This document shows positions 25,352 through 34,595 of a DNA stretch of 38,672 nt, in pieces. How positions within the stretch are numbered: the first letter of the stretch is position 1; each line of letters opens with the position of its first letter. The notes under the pieces were generated by a model that made no database searches, was not told the DNA's origin, and saw nothing but the letters and a program-made list of their open reading frames with translations. Source of the stretch: Rhodoferax sp. Its GTDB lineage: Bacteria; Pseudomonadota; Gammaproteobacteria; Burkholderiales; Burkholderiaceae_C. Where the stretch lies: NCBI GenBank assembly GCA_029865845.1, contig JARXAM010000043.1, positions 1-38,672 of the forward strand. Reading direction: 5' to 3'. A program made the position numbers and the translations under genes.

Positions 25352-28300
25352 ATGTTTATTCTCAAGAATGTATTCCATCGTTGCACGCAACGTATGGTGC
25401 TGACGTGCATGGGTCTGGTGCTTCTATTTGGGCTGATCGTCAGCCCGGGGGTGCAGGCGATTGAGATACCCAACACACCGCTGCTCACGCAGAGTTCTGC
25501 CAAACCCATGGTTATGTTGATTGCAGGCCGCGACCATAAGCTGTTTTATGAGGCCTACAACGACGCCACCGATATTGATGGCGATGGCGCGATAGACACG
25601 AAGTTCAAACCTAGCGTAACTTATTACGGTATTTTTGATCCAAACTTGTGTTACACGTACGGCAACCTTTCTAGTAAAAAAGTTGATTTAACACTGAATG
25701 ACAATGGGTTTTCCCCCGATTCAAAAAGTACACAAGGCAAATGCAGGGAAATGTGGTCGGGTAACTGGCTCAATTACCAAACGACTTCCCGTATAGATGC
25801 GCTTCGCAAGGTGCTATATGGAGGGTACCGCGAGGTAGATACTCCCACTAGTACCATACTGCGCAGGGCATACATTCCACAAGATGCGCATGCGTGGGCG
25901 AAGGAATATACAGACAAAAAGAATGATGGATATTTGATTTCCGACTATACGCCTCTTGCGCAGCCAAAGTCTGGTCGCAGGCATTTCTTTGGAAACCTTA
26001 CCAGTAATGCGCACGTCGATTGCGCAAAATTAGATAGTTGCAGTAGTCTCCCACCCTTGCTGTCAGTGGTGACTGATTCGAATAAGCGGGTATGGGAATG
26101 GGCAACCAAGGAGCGCCCGGTGTTGAACGGTGAAGCAAAAGGCACAGACAAAGATCATGGGGGCACCCGAGCAGACTATACCGTGCGGGTGACCGTATGT
26201 ACCGAAAAATTTCACGCCGAATGCATGGCTTACAAGACTACTGCATCGTCTGCGGTTACCAGTTTCAAGCCTACTGGCTTACTGCACGACTACGGCGAGA
26301 AGGATGCCATGTTATTTGGTTTGATAACCGGAAGTTACGATTTGAATATGTCGGGCGGCGTGTTGCGTAAGGTTATCTCCAAGTTTTCAGAGGAGTTTTA
26401 CCCAGAAACCGGAATATTCAAAGCGCAAGCGGATATTGTTAATACGTTCAACAATCTGCGTATACGCGGCTTCAATAATGGACCACTCGACAAGAGAGTA
26501 CGAGTCGAGCAGGCATACAAAGGAGGGTGGTCTTTTGATGCTCCTATGAAAGAAGGCGTTTACCCCGACTGGGGAAACCCTGTTGGAGAAATGATGTACG
26601 AAGGGCTTCGGTATTTTGACGGGAAAAAAGAGGCCACTAAAAGTTTTAAGGCAGCGAAAGCGACTGTTGATATAGAAATGGGTTTGACCAGCGCGATATG
26701 GGACGATCCTTACGATTCTGAGAAAAGTGCAGCGAAAGCGCCGTGGTGCGCAAAGTCCAGTTTTTTGGTGATCTCAGATATAAACCCATCCTATGACTCG
26801 GACCAGTTGCCAGGAAGTTCTTTCACAACGGAATCAGGTGGGAAATTTGAGGGAGATATCAAGAATTTGGATGTGTCCGCACAGGCTAATGAGATTTCTG
26901 CTAAGGAGCCGGCCTTTACCGGCGAACACTTTATTGGGGAGGTGCGCGGGTCACCGACCGACAATGCGCCTACGGTTAAAAAAATTGTGTCCCTTGAGAA
27001 TGTACGAGGACTGTCACCGGAAGAGCCTACCAAAAAGGGGAGCTACTATTCTACGTCGGTTGCCAAGTTTGCCAAGAGCGGGTGGAAGCGCACAATAGAT
27101 GACAATAAAGGTGATACTAAAAAAGTACAAACAATAAACCCTATTGATACCTATGCGGTCGTATTGCCATCGCCCTTGCCAAAAATTGAGGTGCCGCTGA
27201 CGAATGGCAAACGCATTTCGCTGGTGCCCTTTGCAAAAACCATGGGAAATGATGGGGTGGAGGGCGAGTATCAGCCGACCAACCAAATTGTGGATGTATA
27301 TGTTAAGAGTATTTTCAACTCGGGCAGCAAGGAGAAAGACTTCAATGTCAATGAAGGACGGTACCAAGCAGTCTTTATGGTGAATTTTGAGGACGTGGAA
27401 GCCGGGGGCGACCATGACATGGATGCCGTCGCGGAATACGAAATAGTGGAAAATAAAAATGATACTGTTACGGTGACAGTAAACGCCAAATACAAGCCAC
27501 CAGGGGGGTGGCAGCAGTATATGGGCTATGTCATATCCGGCACGACGAAAGATGGCGTTTACTTGGTGGTGAAAAATGGGGTATTGCAAACAAAAAAAAA
27601 TGAGGTGGCTTACTTTCTCAATGTTCCACAGGGGCAGGATCCAGGGTATTGCCGAAAGAAATCTCCTCCCGCAGAGTGTATGCAGATGCCCTCGGTGGAA
27701 AGCAATGAACCTCATCACCAAAAAATCTTCACCGCGTCAGCAACAGCGGGTGCGACCCAACTCAAAGATCCCCTGTGGCTGGCCGCGAAGTGGGGTGGAT
27801 TTAAGGACCTGAATGGCGACGGCAAGCCTGATCGAGTTGAAGAGTGGAGCACCGGGGCCAGTGGGGTGCCCGACAACTATTTTTTGATCTCCAACCCCGT
27901 GAAGTTGAAAGAAACCATGGGCAAGGCCTTTGAGGCGGCCGGCGGTAGGGACGCCAGTAGCACTAGCATTACCGCCAATAGCTCCTCGGTGAGCACCAGC
28001 ACCTATGTCTACCGTGCCACATTTAATAACGCCAACTGGTCGGGTGATGTGGAGGCGTATGCCTTTACCGGCACAGGGATAGCCAATACGCCTTCATGGA
28101 AGGTTTCAAGTGCACTGCATGAGACAGATAAGCGCACCATCCTGGCCCGCTCAGGTGCAGCTACTCCGTTTGGGACAGGGCCAACGGTTTCTTTTGGTGT
28201 GCCGGCCGTGCCCATACCTAACGACTGGAAAAATGAATGGGGTATGGACGCCGATGTGGTCAACTACTTCAGGGGTGTGCGCGATAAGGAGTTCTCAAAA

Positions 28301-29779
28301 GGCGGGGCGTTGAGAAACAGAGGTATATCTGTACTTGGGGATATTGTTCACTCTTCGCCTTATTTTCAGAAAGACCTGAATTTGCTTTTTGTGGGAGCGA
28401 ATGACGGAATGCTACATGCATTTAACGCGACGAATGGCACTGAAGCATTTGCATTTCTCCCCAGTGCTTCACTGTCCAAGCTAAAAAAATTGAGTCAACC
28501 CAATTATGTGCATGACTATTTTGTGGACGGCGATATGGCGGTTTCAAGTGAAGCAGTCGGCACAGGGGCCAATAGATACATGGTTGCCAGCATGGGGCGC
28601 GGTGCCAAGGGGTTATTTGCGCTAAATGTGTTGAGCACCAAAGATGGACTCAGCACGAAGCTGTTATGGGAATACACGCCTGCAGCAAGCACGACAGCTG
28701 CCGCTGACGCCGATGTGGGTTACATGCTAGGCAAACCTCTATTTGCGAAGATGAATAATGGAAGTACCGCAGTTATCGTGGCCAATGGGTATAACAGCAC
28801 CTCCGCAAAGGCAGTGCTCTATGTGTTTTTGTTGGCAAACGACAGTGGCGCCATCAGTAAAGTAGTGAAGCTGGACACTCTGTCTGACGGTGATAATGGC
28901 TTGAGTACCCCGTTTTTAGTAGATAGCAACGGTGATGGAGCTGTGGACATGGTTTACGCGGGTGATGTGAAAGGCCAAGTCTGGAAATTTGATGTATCGT
29001 CAAAGGACGATACATCCTGGGCTGTAGGATTGGGCGGTAAGGCGCTTTTCCAGGCGAGGAACACCAAAGCTGCTATTCAGCCCATCACCACTGCGGTAAC
29101 GTCCATGGTCAATAATGTCAAATCAGATCCCAACTATGGGAAGCGGTTTGTTTTTTTTGGAACAGGCTCCTTTATCTCTGAGAACGATAAGGCGGATACT
29201 GCGGTTCAGAGTTGGTACGGCTTGATAGACGACGGCAAAGAGATTGCCAATCGAGACGCTCTGCGCGTTGGTAGTGTCAGCAAAACATCAGAATTTGAAG
29301 AACGAACCGTACGAACGTTTGGCGTTGCCTCCGACACCAGTATGAAAGATAAGTCGGGTTGGGTGATCGACATGAATACCTTAGCCGGTGAACGTTTTGT
29401 GTCTGACATGGTCTATAAAAAACTGGCAGTCCCGGTGCTGATTGGCAGCACCTTTGTTCCCTCTTCCAGTGACTCTTGCGAAGCCGGTGGAGACGGTTAT
29501 TTGAATTTTGTTTCCCCCTTTACTGGGGGGGTGCTGCCTGTCGGAGTATTGGATGTAGATAACAATAAATCCTTTTTGAATGACAAGGTAGGGGTGAGTT
29601 TTATTGGCTCAGTGAACATGAAATTGGGTTTTATCGGCAACGGTTTCTTTGCTGGATCCAAGATGGCGATTGGCGGATCACGGGATAGTGGCGGTGGTCC
29701 CATTCAGACACTGGGCTTGAATCTAGGTCTGAAGCCGGTCAAAGGCCGTGTCTCTTGGCGTGAAATTGTGTTGGACTAA
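25352..29779 (+). CDS. pilY1: Type IV pilus tip adhesin/assembly protein PilY1
   Basis: 1475 residues, larger than many PilY1 proteins. A signal peptide ends about VQA|IEIP (residue 36). The C-terminal third (about 1020-1450) is the PilY1/Neisseria PilC beta-propeller with LGDIVHSSPY, FVGANDGMLHAFNA and a calcium-binding loop DSNGDGAVD (1191-1199). Two further loops of the same type are DIDGDGAID (74-82) and DLNGDGKPD (819-827). PilY1 sits at the pilus tip, promotes assembly against PilT retraction and mediates adhesion or surface sensing. The N-terminal 900 residues have no clear von Willebrand A motif that I can see. The gene contains A9 (27592-27600), T8 (29151-29158) and G7 (29525-29531) tracts, and is A+T richer than the flanks. 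Confidence 0.92.
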   Translation: MFILKNVFHRCTQRMVLTCMGLVLLFGLIVSPGVQAIEIPNTPLLTQSSAKPMVMLIAGRDHKLFYEAYNDATDIDGDGAIDTKFKPSVTYYGIFDPNLCYTYGNLSSKKVDLTLNDNGFSPDSKSTQGKCREMWSGNWLNYQTTSRIDALRKVLYGGYREVDTPTSTILRRAYIPQDAHAWAKEYTDKKNDGYLISDYTPLAQPKSGRRHFFGNLTSNAHVDCAKLDSCSSLPPLLSVVTDSNKRVWEWATKERPVLNGEAKGTDKDHGGTRADYTVRVTVCTEKFHAECMAYKTTASSAVTSFKPTGLLHDYGEKDAMLFGLITGSYDLNMSGGVLRKVISKFSEEFYPETGIFKAQADIVNTFNNLRIRGFNNGPLDKRVRVEQAYKGGWSFDAPMKEGVYPDWGNPVGEMMYEGLRYFDGKKEATKSFKAAKATVDIEMGLTSAIWDDPYDSEKSAAKAPWCAKSSFLVISDINPSYDSDQLPGSSFTTESGGKFEGDIKNLDVSAQANEISAKEPAFTGEHFIGEVRGSPTDNAPTVKKIVSLENVRGLSPEEPTKKGSYYSTSVAKFAKSGWKRTIDDNKGDTKKVQTINPIDTYAVVLPSPLPKIEVPLTNGKRISLVPFAKTMGNDGVEGEYQPTNQIVDVYVKSIFNSGSKEKDFNVNEGRYQAVFMVNFEDVEAGGDHDMDAVAEYEIVENKNDTVTVTVNAKYKPPGGWQQYMGYVISGTTKDGVYLVVKNGVLQTKKNEVAYFLNVPQGQDPGYCRKKSPPAECMQMPSVESNEPHHQKIFTASATAGATQLKDPLWLAAKWGGFKDLNGDGKPDRVEEWSTGASGVPDNYFLISNPVKLKETMGKAFEAAGGRDASSTSITANSSSVSTSTYVYRATFNNANWSGDVEAYAFTGTGIANTPSWKVSSALHETDKRTILARSGAATPFGTGPTVSFGVPAVPIPNDWKNEWGMDADVVNYFRGVRDKEFSKGGALRNRGISVLGDIVHSSPYFQKDLNLLFVGANDGMLHAFNATNGTEAFAFLPSASLSKLKKLSQPNYVHDYFVDGDMAVSSEAVGTGANRYMVASMGRGAKGLFALNVLSTKDGLSTKLLWEYTPAASTTAAADADVGYMLGKPLFAKMNNGSTAVIVANGYNSTSAKAVLYVFLLANDSGAISKVVKLDTLSDGDNGLSTPFLVDSNGDGAVDMVYAGDVKGQVWKFDVSSKDDTSWAVGLGGKALFQARNTKAAIQPITTAVTSMVNNVKSDPNYGKRFVFFGTGSFISENDKADTAVQSWYGLIDDGKEIANRDALRVGSVSKTSEFEERTVRTFGVASDTSMKDKSGWVIDMNTLAGERFVSDMVYKKLAVPVLIGSTFVPSSSDSCEAGGDGYLNFVSPFTGGVLPVGVLDVDNNKSFLNDKVGVSFIGSVNMKLGFIGNGFFAGSKMAIGGSRDSGGGPIQTLGLNLGLKPVKGRVSWREIVLD

Positions 29780-29784
29780 GCATC

Positions 29785-30192
29785 ATGTTATTTCTCCGCA
29801 GGGGATTTTCATTGGTCGAGTTATTGATCGTGGTTGCCATTATTGGTATCTTGGCCGCGATTGCGGTGCCTAGCTACCAAAGGCATATTGAGGCAACCCG
29901 TAGGGCAGCGGCCAAGGCCTGCCTGATGGAGATGGCCATGCGGATGGAGCGCGGGTATGCCTCTGCCATGAGCTATGCCGACGTTGCGCTTCCCGCCCCG
30001 GCATGTGTTGGCGACAACGCGCGGTTTTATGGGTTCGCGTTTACGGCCGACCAGCCCACTGCGGTCACGTATCGCATCTCCGCCACGCCTACGGCTGCGC
30101 AGCCTTCCCCGGGCTGCGGCACGCTGGAATTAGACCAGGCGGGTAGTCGTTATTCTTCGGTTGCCGATGCCGCAGCAGCGTGCTGGCGTTAA
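29785..30192 (+). CDS. pilE: Type IV minor pilin PilE-like
   Basis: 135 residues. Short leader cut after Gly7 (RRG|FSLVELLIVVAIIGILAAIAVPSYQ), Glu5 present. The body has the small-pilin features KACLMEMAMRMERGYA, two cysteine pairs and a C-terminal AAACWR. It begins 5 bases after pilY1 and closes the operon. The size and position match the PilE minor pilin of pilY1 clusters rather than the major pilin, which should lie elsewhere. GC content returns to the genomic norm in this gene. Confidence 0.88.
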   Translation: MLFLRRGFSLVELLIVVAIIGILAAIAVPSYQRHIEATRRAAAKACLMEMAMRMERGYASAMSYADVALPAPACVGDNARFYGFAFTADQPTAVTYRISATPTAAQPSPGCGTLELDQAGSRYSSVADAAAACWR

Positions 30193-30236
30193 GCTGCGGC
30201 TGCAGTTAAGGCACAACTGTTTCAAGGAGGCGTGGT

Positions 30237-31151
30237 ATGGGTTTGGATTTCTTGGGTCGCGTTGCGATAGTCACTGGAGCCGGTGGCGGGCTGGGTCGTG
30301 CACACGCGCTTGCCCTGGCAGCTCGAGGTGCCAAGGTAGTGGTGAACGACCTAGGCGGTGGGCGCGATGGGGTGGGCGCGCACTCCGGCGCGGCCCAAGC
30401 GGTGGCGCAAGAGATTCTTGCAGCGGGCGGCGTGGCGATGGCCAACACGGCCTCCGTCTCCGATGCGCACGCGGTGCAGGCCTTGGTGGACGAGGTGATC
30501 GGGCGCTGGGGGCGTATCGATGTGTTGGTCAATAACGCGGGTATCTTGCGCGACAAGAGCTTCGCCAAGATGTCGGTGGACGACTTTCGCGCTGTCATGG
30601 ATGTTCATGTGATGGGCGCGGTGCATTGTTGCAAGGCGGTGTGGCCCCACATGGTTGCCCAGCACTACGGCCGCATTGTGATGACCACGTCGTCTAGTGG
30701 CCTGTATGGCAATTTTGGTCAAAGCAACTACGGTTCCGCCAAAATGGCCTTGGTGGGGCTCATGCAAACGCTGGCGATCGAAGGTGCCAAACACCAAATT
30801 CGCGTCAACAGCTTGGCCCCTACTGCGGCCACACGCATGACGGAGGGTTTGATGCCCGCCGCAGTTTTAGAGGCCTTGCAACCCGATGCCGTGGTGCCCG
30901 CCATGTTGTTATTGGCATCTGAGGATGCCCCCACTCGCGTCACCCTGTGTGCTGGAGCAGGGCATTTTGGTGCAGCGCACGTGACCCTGACGCGGGGCGC
31001 TTGGGTGGGCGTGGGCGAGGACGCTCCAGAGCGGCTTGCCACCTTGCTGCCCCACGTGCTTGACGCAACCGGTGCGTTGGTGCCTGAGTCGGGTTCCGTG
31101 CAGGGGCAGCACGAAGTGTCCCAAGCGACGGCGCATCTGCGGGGGCAGTGA
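30237..31151 (+). CDS. SDR family oxidoreductase, (3R)-hydroxyacyl-CoA dehydrogenase-like
   Basis: 304 residues. NAD-binding TGAGGGLG (13-20), the long NDLGGGRDGVG loop after strand 2 that is typical of multifunctional-enzyme-2/17-beta-HSD4 type dehydrogenases, NNAG (99-102), catalytic Ser near 152 and YGSAK (Tyr165, Lys169). A C-terminal extension of about 60 residues goes beyond a plain SDR. A very good ribosome site, AAGGAGG, lies 6 bases before the ATG. It is 44 bases after pilE on the same strand but is unlikely to be a pilus gene. Probable role: oxidation of a 3-hydroxyacyl-CoA or similar acyl intermediate. Confidence 0.87.
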   Translation: MGLDFLGRVAIVTGAGGGLGRAHALALAARGAKVVVNDLGGGRDGVGAHSGAAQAVAQEILAAGGVAMANTASVSDAHAVQALVDEVIGRWGRIDVLVNNAGILRDKSFAKMSVDDFRAVMDVHVMGAVHCCKAVWPHMVAQHYGRIVMTTSSSGLYGNFGQSNYGSAKMALVGLMQTLAIEGAKHQIRVNSLAPTAATRMTEGLMPAAVLEALQPDAVVPAMLLLASEDAPTRVTLCAGAGHFGAAHVTLTRGAWVGVGEDAPERLATLLPHVLDATGALVPESGSVQGQHEVSQATAHLRGQ

Positions 31152-31263
31152 ATACGCTGGTGCCCGGTGGCACGCACCGTAGCGGGTGCAATTCCTGATG
31201 TCTGCAAAATTCACACGCCTGTGGTACCTTTGCGCCCCGTCAAAAAGTTAAGGGCCATTGGTT

Positions 31264-32802
31264 ATGGACAGAACACATGAGGCCCTGAGTGCCCTGACCC
31301 CGGAGCGACTGCGCGGCATACGCCGTGGCCTCGAAAAGGAAAGCCTGAGATCCCGTTCGGATGGCAGCTTGGCCCTGACTCCCCATCCCCACGCACTGGG
31401 CTCCGCGTTGACGCATCCGCACATCACCACCGATTTCAGCGAATCTCAGGTGGAGCTGATCACCGGGGTACACGCCCAGCCCGAAGATTGCCTGCAGGAG
31501 TTGAATGTTGTGCAGCGCTTCACGCTGCACAACATGGGTGACGAGCGACTGTGGGTCTCCAGCATGCCCTGTCGCCTGCCCGAGGATGACGCAATTCCAT
31601 TGGGCCAATACGGTAGCTCCAACGTGGGTCAGGCCAAGACGGTGTATCGCATGGGGTTGGGCCACCGCTACGGGCGGCGCATGCAAACCATCTCGGGCAT
31701 TCACTACAACTGGTCATTGCCGGAGGTGTCTAGCGAAGCGTATTTCGGCCTCATCCGCAATTTCCGCAGACATGCATTTTTGTTGTTGTATTTGTTTGGG
31801 GCGTCGCCTGCGGTGTGCTCCACCTTTGTGGCCGGCCGCCAGCACCAGTTGCAGGCCTTGAGCGAGGGCACCATGTATTTGCCCTTTGCCACGTCGCTGC
31901 GCATGGGGCGGTTGGGCTATCAAAGTGACGCGCAATCGTCGCTGGCGGTGAGTTACAACAGTCTGGAGGGATATGGGCATTCTTTGCAGGGGGCGCTCAC
32001 ACAGGCCTACCCGGCGTATGAGGCCATCGGGGTGCAGGGCGCCGACGGTGCTTATCGCCAATTGGCCACCAGCTTGTTGCAAATTGAGAATGAGTTTTAC
32101 GGCACCATCCGCCCCAAGCGCGTGACCTTTCCTGGTGAGCGACCCTTGCACGCACTGCGCGAACGGGGGGTGGAGTACGTAGAAGTGCGCCTGATGGATC
32201 TGGACCCTTTTGAGGCCGTGGGCATCCACAGCAGCACCTTGCGCTTTTTGGATGTGTTTTTGCTGCACTGCCTGGCCACTGCCAGTCCCCAGGACACGCC
32301 CGCCGAGATTGCTGCATTGGCGGGTAACCAGCAGGCGGTGGCAGAGCGCGGCCGCCAGCCGGGGCTGCAATTGCAGCGTCAGGGCATGCCTGTAGTACTG
32401 GTGGATTGGGGCCGCGAGTTGCTGGCCCAAATGCACGTTTTTGCCCAAGCGCTGGACGCGGCGCATGGCAACACGCTGTACACCAGCGCACTGGTGCAGG
32501 CCGCCCTCGGGCTGGACCAGCCCGAATCGCTGCCATCCGCTCGTGTACTGGAAGCCATCACACAGGACTACCAAGGTTCGTTTGCTGCATTTGCGTTGGC
32601 CCAGAGTAATCGCACGCGGGACCGCATGTTGGCGCAACCGTTGGACGCCGATGTGGAGTCTGCGTTGGTGCGGCAGTCGGCAAGGTCATGGGAGGACCAG
32701 CGTGCGATTGAGGCTGCGGACACCATGCCTTTTGGCGTCTACCTCCGTGAGTTTTTGGCACCGCACCGCTTGGTGGCGGGGCGTCGGCCTCGTGTAGCCT
32801 GA
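31264..32802 (+). CDS. gshA: Glutamate-cysteine ligase, proteobacterial type 1
   Basis: 512 residues. First enzyme of glutathione synthesis, joining L-glutamate and L-cysteine with ATP. E. coli-type GshA blocks are present: RGLEKESLR near the start, GSALTHPHITTDFSESQVELIT, HNMGDERLWVSSMPC, GLGHRYGRRMQTISGIHYNWSLP and NEFYGTIRPKR. An upstream TTG at 31258 is in frame, but the ATG at 31264 has TAAGGG at a 9-base spacing and is preferred. The gene follows the SDR by 112 bases and probably has its own promoter. Glutathione produced here could support the GST whose remnant lies at 38 kb. Confidence 0.96.
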   Translation: MDRTHEALSALTPERLRGIRRGLEKESLRSRSDGSLALTPHPHALGSALTHPHITTDFSESQVELITGVHAQPEDCLQELNVVQRFTLHNMGDERLWVSSMPCRLPEDDAIPLGQYGSSNVGQAKTVYRMGLGHRYGRRMQTISGIHYNWSLPEVSSEAYFGLIRNFRRHAFLLLYLFGASPAVCSTFVAGRQHQLQALSEGTMYLPFATSLRMGRLGYQSDAQSSLAVSYNSLEGYGHSLQGALTQAYPAYEAIGVQGADGAYRQLATSLLQIENEFYGTIRPKRVTFPGERPLHALRERGVEYVEVRLMDLDPFEAVGIHSSTLRFLDVFLLHCLATASPQDTPAEIAALAGNQQAVAERGRQPGLQLQRQGMPVVLVDWGRELLAQMHVFAQALDAAHGNTLYTSALVQAALGLDQPESLPSARVLEAITQDYQGSFAAFALAQSNRTRDRMLAQPLDADVESALVRQSARSWEDQRAIEAADTMPFGVYLREFLAPHRLVAGRRPRVA

Positions 32803-32948
32803 TACGCGCGGGGTTTTCGCGTTCAGCCTTTGCAGCTAGACAACCTTTGGGTTGAGCGCCAGAGGTGCGGGAAGGCATCCGGTGTGCCAGCAGTTGGCTG
32901 CATAACCGACAATGTAGGGTTTGGCGCACTGACAGAAAGACGCACGGC

Positions 32949-33956
32949 ATGGCAATACAGTGGTTCCCAGGGCATATGCACCTGACCCGCAAGGCAATTC
33001 AGGAACGTATCAAGGAAATCGACGTCGTCATCGAGCTGCTGGATGCGCGGCTGCCGGGTTCTAGCGCCAACCCCATGTTGGCCGAGCTCACCGCAGGCAA
33101 GCCCGCACTTAAGGTACTCAACAAGCAAGACTTGGCAGACCCCGAGCGCACAGCGCTCTGGTTGGCCCATTACAACGGCATGCCTGGTGTGCGTGCACTT
33201 GCGCTGGACGCCAGCATGACCACCCCCGCCAAGGCGCTGGTGGCTGCGTGCCAAGTGCTGGCCCCCAACCGGGGCGGAATGGCCAAGCCTATGCGGGTGC
33301 TGATTTGCGGCATTCCCAACGTGGGCAAGTCCACCCTGATCAATACGCTCAAGGGCAAGCGCGCAGCCAAAACGGGCGACGAGGCCGGAGTGACCAAAAT
33401 CGAGCAGCGCATCACGTTGGCGGACGACTGTTACTTGTACGACACGCCCGGCGTGCTGTGGCCGCGCATCATCGTGGCCAAGAGCGGCTACAACCTGGCT
33501 GCGAGTGGCGCCATTGGGAAAAATGCCTTCGTTGAAGAGGAGGTCGCACTCGAATTGTTGGACTACCTGCGCCAGCATTACGCCGATGCTGTGCAGTCGC
33601 GATACAAAATCAGTGATGTGGCCTCGCAAACAGACGAGCAGCTCTTGGACGGGATCGGCCGCAAACGCGGAGCCTTGCAGTCGGGTGGGCGCGTCAATCT
33701 GAACAAGGCTGCTGAAATTGTGATTCACGATTTCCGCAGTGCTGCCATGGGGCGTATCACCCTAGAAACACCAGCGCAATTTACACAATGGCTGGTCGAG
33801 GGCCAAAAGCTGGACGCAGAGCGCCAACTCAAGAAAGACGCCATAGAGATGGCGCGACTTATACGGCTGAAAAAGGTCAAGCGACCCGCGCAGGCGCGCC
33901 ATAGCGATGCCCGCGAAGCGGCCGCCAACCAAGCTGACTCCTCGGACGACGAATAG
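32949..33956 (+). CDS. rbgA: Ribosome biogenesis GTPase RbgA/YlqF
   Basis: 335 residues. Circularly permuted GTPase: the G4 motif NKQD (58-61) comes before the P-loop GIPNVGKST (121-129), the G2 region with threonine around GVTK, and G3 DTPG (165-168). The N-terminal IQWFPGHM is diagnostic. RbgA-type proteins act in late assembly of the large ribosomal subunit. The frame is open 28 codons upstream, but the conserved N-terminus fixes ATG 32949. The C-terminus ends in a charged, Lys/Asp-rich tail. It follows gshA by 146 bases. Confidence 0.95.
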   Translation: MAIQWFPGHMHLTRKAIQERIKEIDVVIELLDARLPGSSANPMLAELTAGKPALKVLNKQDLADPERTALWLAHYNGMPGVRALALDASMTTPAKALVAACQVLAPNRGGMAKPMRVLICGIPNVGKSTLINTLKGKRAAKTGDEAGVTKIEQRITLADDCYLYDTPGVLWPRIIVAKSGYNLAASGAIGKNAFVEEEVALELLDYLRQHYADAVQSRYKISDVASQTDEQLLDGIGRKRGALQSGGRVNLNKAAEIVIHDFRSAAMGRITLETPAQFTQWLVEGQKLDAERQLKKDAIEMARLIRLKKVKRPAQARHSDAREAAANQADSSDDE

Positions 33957-34070
33957 CGGCCCGCCACGCTGCCAATGGCGCAGCATCCCGGTCGCTGACC
34001 AGTTGGTCATTTTGAGGGCACCCTGCGGAAAGCCCCACTTGGCGCGGGTTTGGGCGCTTATGAACATAGT

Positions 34071-34104
34071 TATCCACAAAGTCGCACACAGATTTCAGGG
34101 GTAA
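34071..34104 (+). repeat. TATCCACA/GGGGTAA intergenic element, copy 1
   Basis: TATCCACA, seven bases, a CACA-containing pentamer, seven bases, then GGGGTAA: 34 bases in all. The same spacing recurs in copies 2 and 3. Together with the preceding T it contains an exact DnaA-box consensus TTATCCACA. Confidence 0.7.
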
Positions 34105-34528
34105 CTCCAGCATGCCCGCACGCGGATGAATCCCTGCCGCTGCGCGCAAGAAGTGTGTATCTTGGCTTTGCATTCATTTGCAGAATGCAAAAAGTCGTGC
34201 TGGATTCAGTCAGGCCGCAAGCCTCGTGTGGAGCCTACAACCCGGTGGATGCCCAGGCTTGGCGGCTTCTGGCCACGGATAAGTTATCCACAGATGGGGG
34301 TGAGCGGGAATTTTGGTTTGTCAAGCAGTTTGTGTGGCGATCGGGCTTGGCGTTGCCGCGTCACGCGCGGCACGCAGGCGAACGGGCGGAGCTTTATTGC
34401 GGCGCGGTGCGTCGCTGGGTCCTTGTGTCATTGCCCTAACACAAAAAACATCATGCCAAGTGCGGGTCCTTCACGGTGCCTCTCAAAGAGGCAGCCTGTC
34501 CAAACCCAGTCCAGGAGCGGCTTTCGCC

Positions 34529-34585
34529 GCTTGTAAACACGCATATCCACAAAGCAGTCCACATGCGCGAGGGGTAAGTTTTTTT
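34529..34585 (+). repeat. TATCCACA/GGGGTAA intergenic element, copy 2 (extended)
   Basis: The core occupies 34544-34577 with the same internal spacing as the other copies. The repeat with copy 3 extends left to GCTTGTAAACACGC and right to AAG and a T-run. By hand alignment 47 of 56 positions agree, without gaps. It lies just beyond the stop of the DUF938 gene. Confidence 0.75.
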
Positions 34586-34595
34586 GTGCTGGGCA

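Larger units (their letters stand above)
33957..34595. other. Gene-free 639-base region with DnaA-box-like repeats
   Basis: No open frame here has codon character or a recognisable domain; three overlapping frames of 120-180 codons exist and are rejected. Visible structure: two exact TTATCCACA sites (34070-34078, 34284-34292), the latter inside the palindrome GGATAA-G-TTATCC (34280-34289 onward); a 9-bp inverted repeat TTTGCATTC/GAATGCAAA (34167-34175 and 34183-34191); and a hairpin AGCGGC-TTTC-GCCGCT (34516-34531). Two copies of a spaced TATCCACA/GGGGTAA element also lie here. No tRNA is seen. Confidence 0.6.

Noticed and set aside
31152-31263. Riboswitch or small RNA upstream of gshA
   Set aside because: Only a short GTGCC/GGCAC hairpin is visible; no known riboswitch core or terminator/antiterminator pair.
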